A DNA stretch of 15,050 nucleotides from the NCBI GenBank assembly GCA_003222935.1, contig QHXL01000248.1, positions 1 to 15,050 of the forward strand, given 5' to 3'. Position numbers and translations under genes: made by a program. Below, in pieces: positions 13,997 through 15,050 of the stretch. The notes below the pieces were generated by a model. It worked only from the letters and a program-made list of their open reading frames with translations. It did no database searches and was not told where the DNA came from. Numbering within the stretch: the first letter of the stretch is position 1; each line of letters starts with the position of its first letter. The stretch is from Acidobacteriota bacterium. GTDB lineage: Bacteria; Acidobacteriota; Blastocatellia; Pyrinomonadales; Pyrinomonadaceae.

Positions 13997-15049
13997 TTAG
14001 TTTTGCGGTAGCGCCGGCTTCTTGAGCTGGCAATCCACTGACAGCGACTTTAAGAAGCTCAACAGATCTTCGCGCATCTCCGGCGCGAGCTTTTGAGGTT
14101 GAAGATTTTTCTTATCAAGGTGTGGGTTCGGTTTCCCGCCTGACAGCATCAGGTCAATCGCCTCTTCAAGTGTCTTAGCGCTGCCGTCGTGAAAGTACGG
14201 AGCGGAGTTGGCGATATCTCGAAGCGTTGGTGTTTTGAAAGCTCCGGTGTCTTCTGGTTTGTTAGTGACTTTGAAACGACCGGGATCAGGTTCCTTCGCA
14301 TCCATGCCAATCCCAATATTGTGATACTGCTGATCGGTGAACAAGACTCCGTCGTGACAGTTGTTGCACTTGATCGCGATAAAGATATTCGAACCACGGA
14401 AGGCGCTCTGACTAATTGCTGACTGATCACCCGCTTTGTAACGATCCCAGGCAGTATCGCCACTGATGATCGTCCGCTCGTATGCTGCGATAGCTTTCAC
14501 CACGTTGTCGGGTGTTGCGTCGCTCTGGAACACTTTCTGAAACTGCGCTTTGTAACCCTGGAGCGAATTCAGCTTGACCACGATCTCCTCGGCTTTTGCA
14601 CCCATATTTGCGCCGGTCCATGCGGCCAACGCCTGCTTCTCAAGTGAAGCGCTCCGACCGTCCCAATAAAATTCCTTGTGATACCCAATATTCCAAAGTG
14701 TCGGACTGCTGCGGGTGAGGGTCTTGTTTCCGGCTCCGATAGCTTTTGGCAACCCATCAGTTAGACCATGCTCACAAACGTGGCATGAGTAACAAGACTT
14801 CGTACCATCAACACTCAAGCGCTCATCGAAAAATAACTGACGGCCCAGTGCGACCTTTTCCGGCGTCATTGGGTTGTCAGGAGGTATCGACATCGGTTCG
14901 TAGGTTGTCAACATTGGTGGCAGCGGCTGAATCTCAGGCGTGAAGCTTGCCGTCGTTTCGGGCGTCTTGCCGTTGCAGCCGGCAATGATCGCGACAGCGA
15001 TAAGAAGCAAAACAAGGGAGAGCGATCCAGGGAGTTTAGTCTTACTCAT
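13997..15049 (-). CDS. Di-heme cytochrome c peroxidase (CcpA/MauG family), lipoprotein
   Basis: Reduces hydrogen peroxide in the periplasm with electrons from a cytochrome c or cupredoxin. The 350-aa protein starts with a basic, hydrophobic signal ending in the lipobox IAGC (C25), so it is probably lipid-anchored. Heme-binding CxxCH motifs are C86-Y-S-C89-H90 and C228-N-N-C231-H232. The family signature PTLRDIANSAPYFHDGSAKT (274-293) is intact, as is LGRQLFFDERLS at 68-79. C92, just after the first heme motif, is an extra cysteine. The start lies one base from the window edge, but the signal peptide begins there, so the gene is probably complete; its promoter is outside. It converges on SOD across a hairpin element. 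MauG-like oxidases with other substrates share the fold. Confidence 0.93.
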   Translation of the reverse strand: MSKTKLPGSLSLVLLLIAVAIIAGCNGKTPETTASFTPEIQPLPPMLTTYEPMSIPPDNPMTPEKVALGRQLFFDERLSVDGTKSCYSCHVCEHGLTDGLPKAIGAGNKTLTRSSPTLWNIGYHKEFYWDGRSASLEKQALAAWTGANMGAKAEEIVVKLNSLQGYKAQFQKVFQSDATPDNVVKAIAAYERTIISGDTAWDRYKAGDQSAISQSAFRGSNIFIAIKCNNCHDGVLFTDQQYHNIGIGMDAKEPDPGRFKVTNKPEDTGAFKTPTLRDIANSAPYFHDGSAKTLEEAIDLMLSGGKPNPHLDKKNLQPQKLAPEMREDLLSFLKSLSVDCQLKKPALPQN

Positions 15050-15050
15050 G

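Overview
The window looks like a chromosomal segment of a soil-type Acidobacteriota bacterium, most likely class Blastocatellia. This placement is an inference. It rests on a two-gene 2-oxoacid:ferredoxin oxidoreductase of the kind found in aerobes, on the acidobacterial look of several proteins (a serine hydrolase with extra C-terminal domains, a cytochrome-c-less PuuD-like protein, an atypical Fe/Mn SOD), and on the abundance of short intergenic inverted repeats. No species can be named from the sequence. I recognise no phage, plasmid, CRISPR, rRNA, tRNA or transposase gene.

Layout, left to right. Positions 1-131 hold a 13-bp minisatellite that runs into the stop codon of a secreted beta-lactamase-fold serine hydrolase (129-2582, minus). 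After a repeat-filled gap come korB (2906-4030) and korA (4150-6012), both minus, encoding a CoA-dependent 2-oxoacid:ferredoxin oxidoreductase. Then comes an iron-sulfur cluster biogenesis block in two divergent halves. On minus are a cysteine desulfurase (6449-7603) and an IscU-BFD scaffold fusion (7742-8299). On plus are an Mrp/ApbC ATPase (8528-9610), an ErpA/IscA-type protein (9791-10180), a GNAT acetyltransferase (10274-10774) and an ISC-type [2Fe-2S] ferredoxin (10914-11246). To the right are a PuuD-like membrane protein (11485-12285) with a textbook terminator, a DUF4328-type membrane protein (12369-13103), an atypical Fe/Mn superoxide dismutase (13249-13887) and, convergent to it, a lipoprotein di-heme cytochrome c peroxidase (13997-15049).

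Functionally the centre of the window is coherent. The desulfurase supplies sulfur, the IscU-BFD protein is the scaffold, Mrp and ErpA are carriers, and the ferredoxin can supply electrons. KorAB is itself an Fe-S enzyme that passes electrons to ferredoxin. SOD and the peroxidase are oxidative-stress functions that would protect such clusters.

The most striking non-coding feature is the number of repeat families: a 13-bp tandem repeat, CTTCAG-core and CTTTAG-core REP-like inverted doublets, a CACAGAG-type inverted repeat, an AATTGGCA-type repeat, an ATCCACAGATTACGCC-type inverted repeat and a 10-bp CACGAA repeat. They lie in the gaps, and in nine of thirteen genes one lies within about 30 nt of the stop codon or contains it. 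The CTTTAG family shows compensatory stem changes between copies. Protein-level oddities are an IscU domain lacking the conserved Asp after its first cysteine, an Mrp without its C-terminal CxxC, and an SOD with altered second-shell residues. I see no clear candidate for a wholly new system; the repeat set is the best lead.
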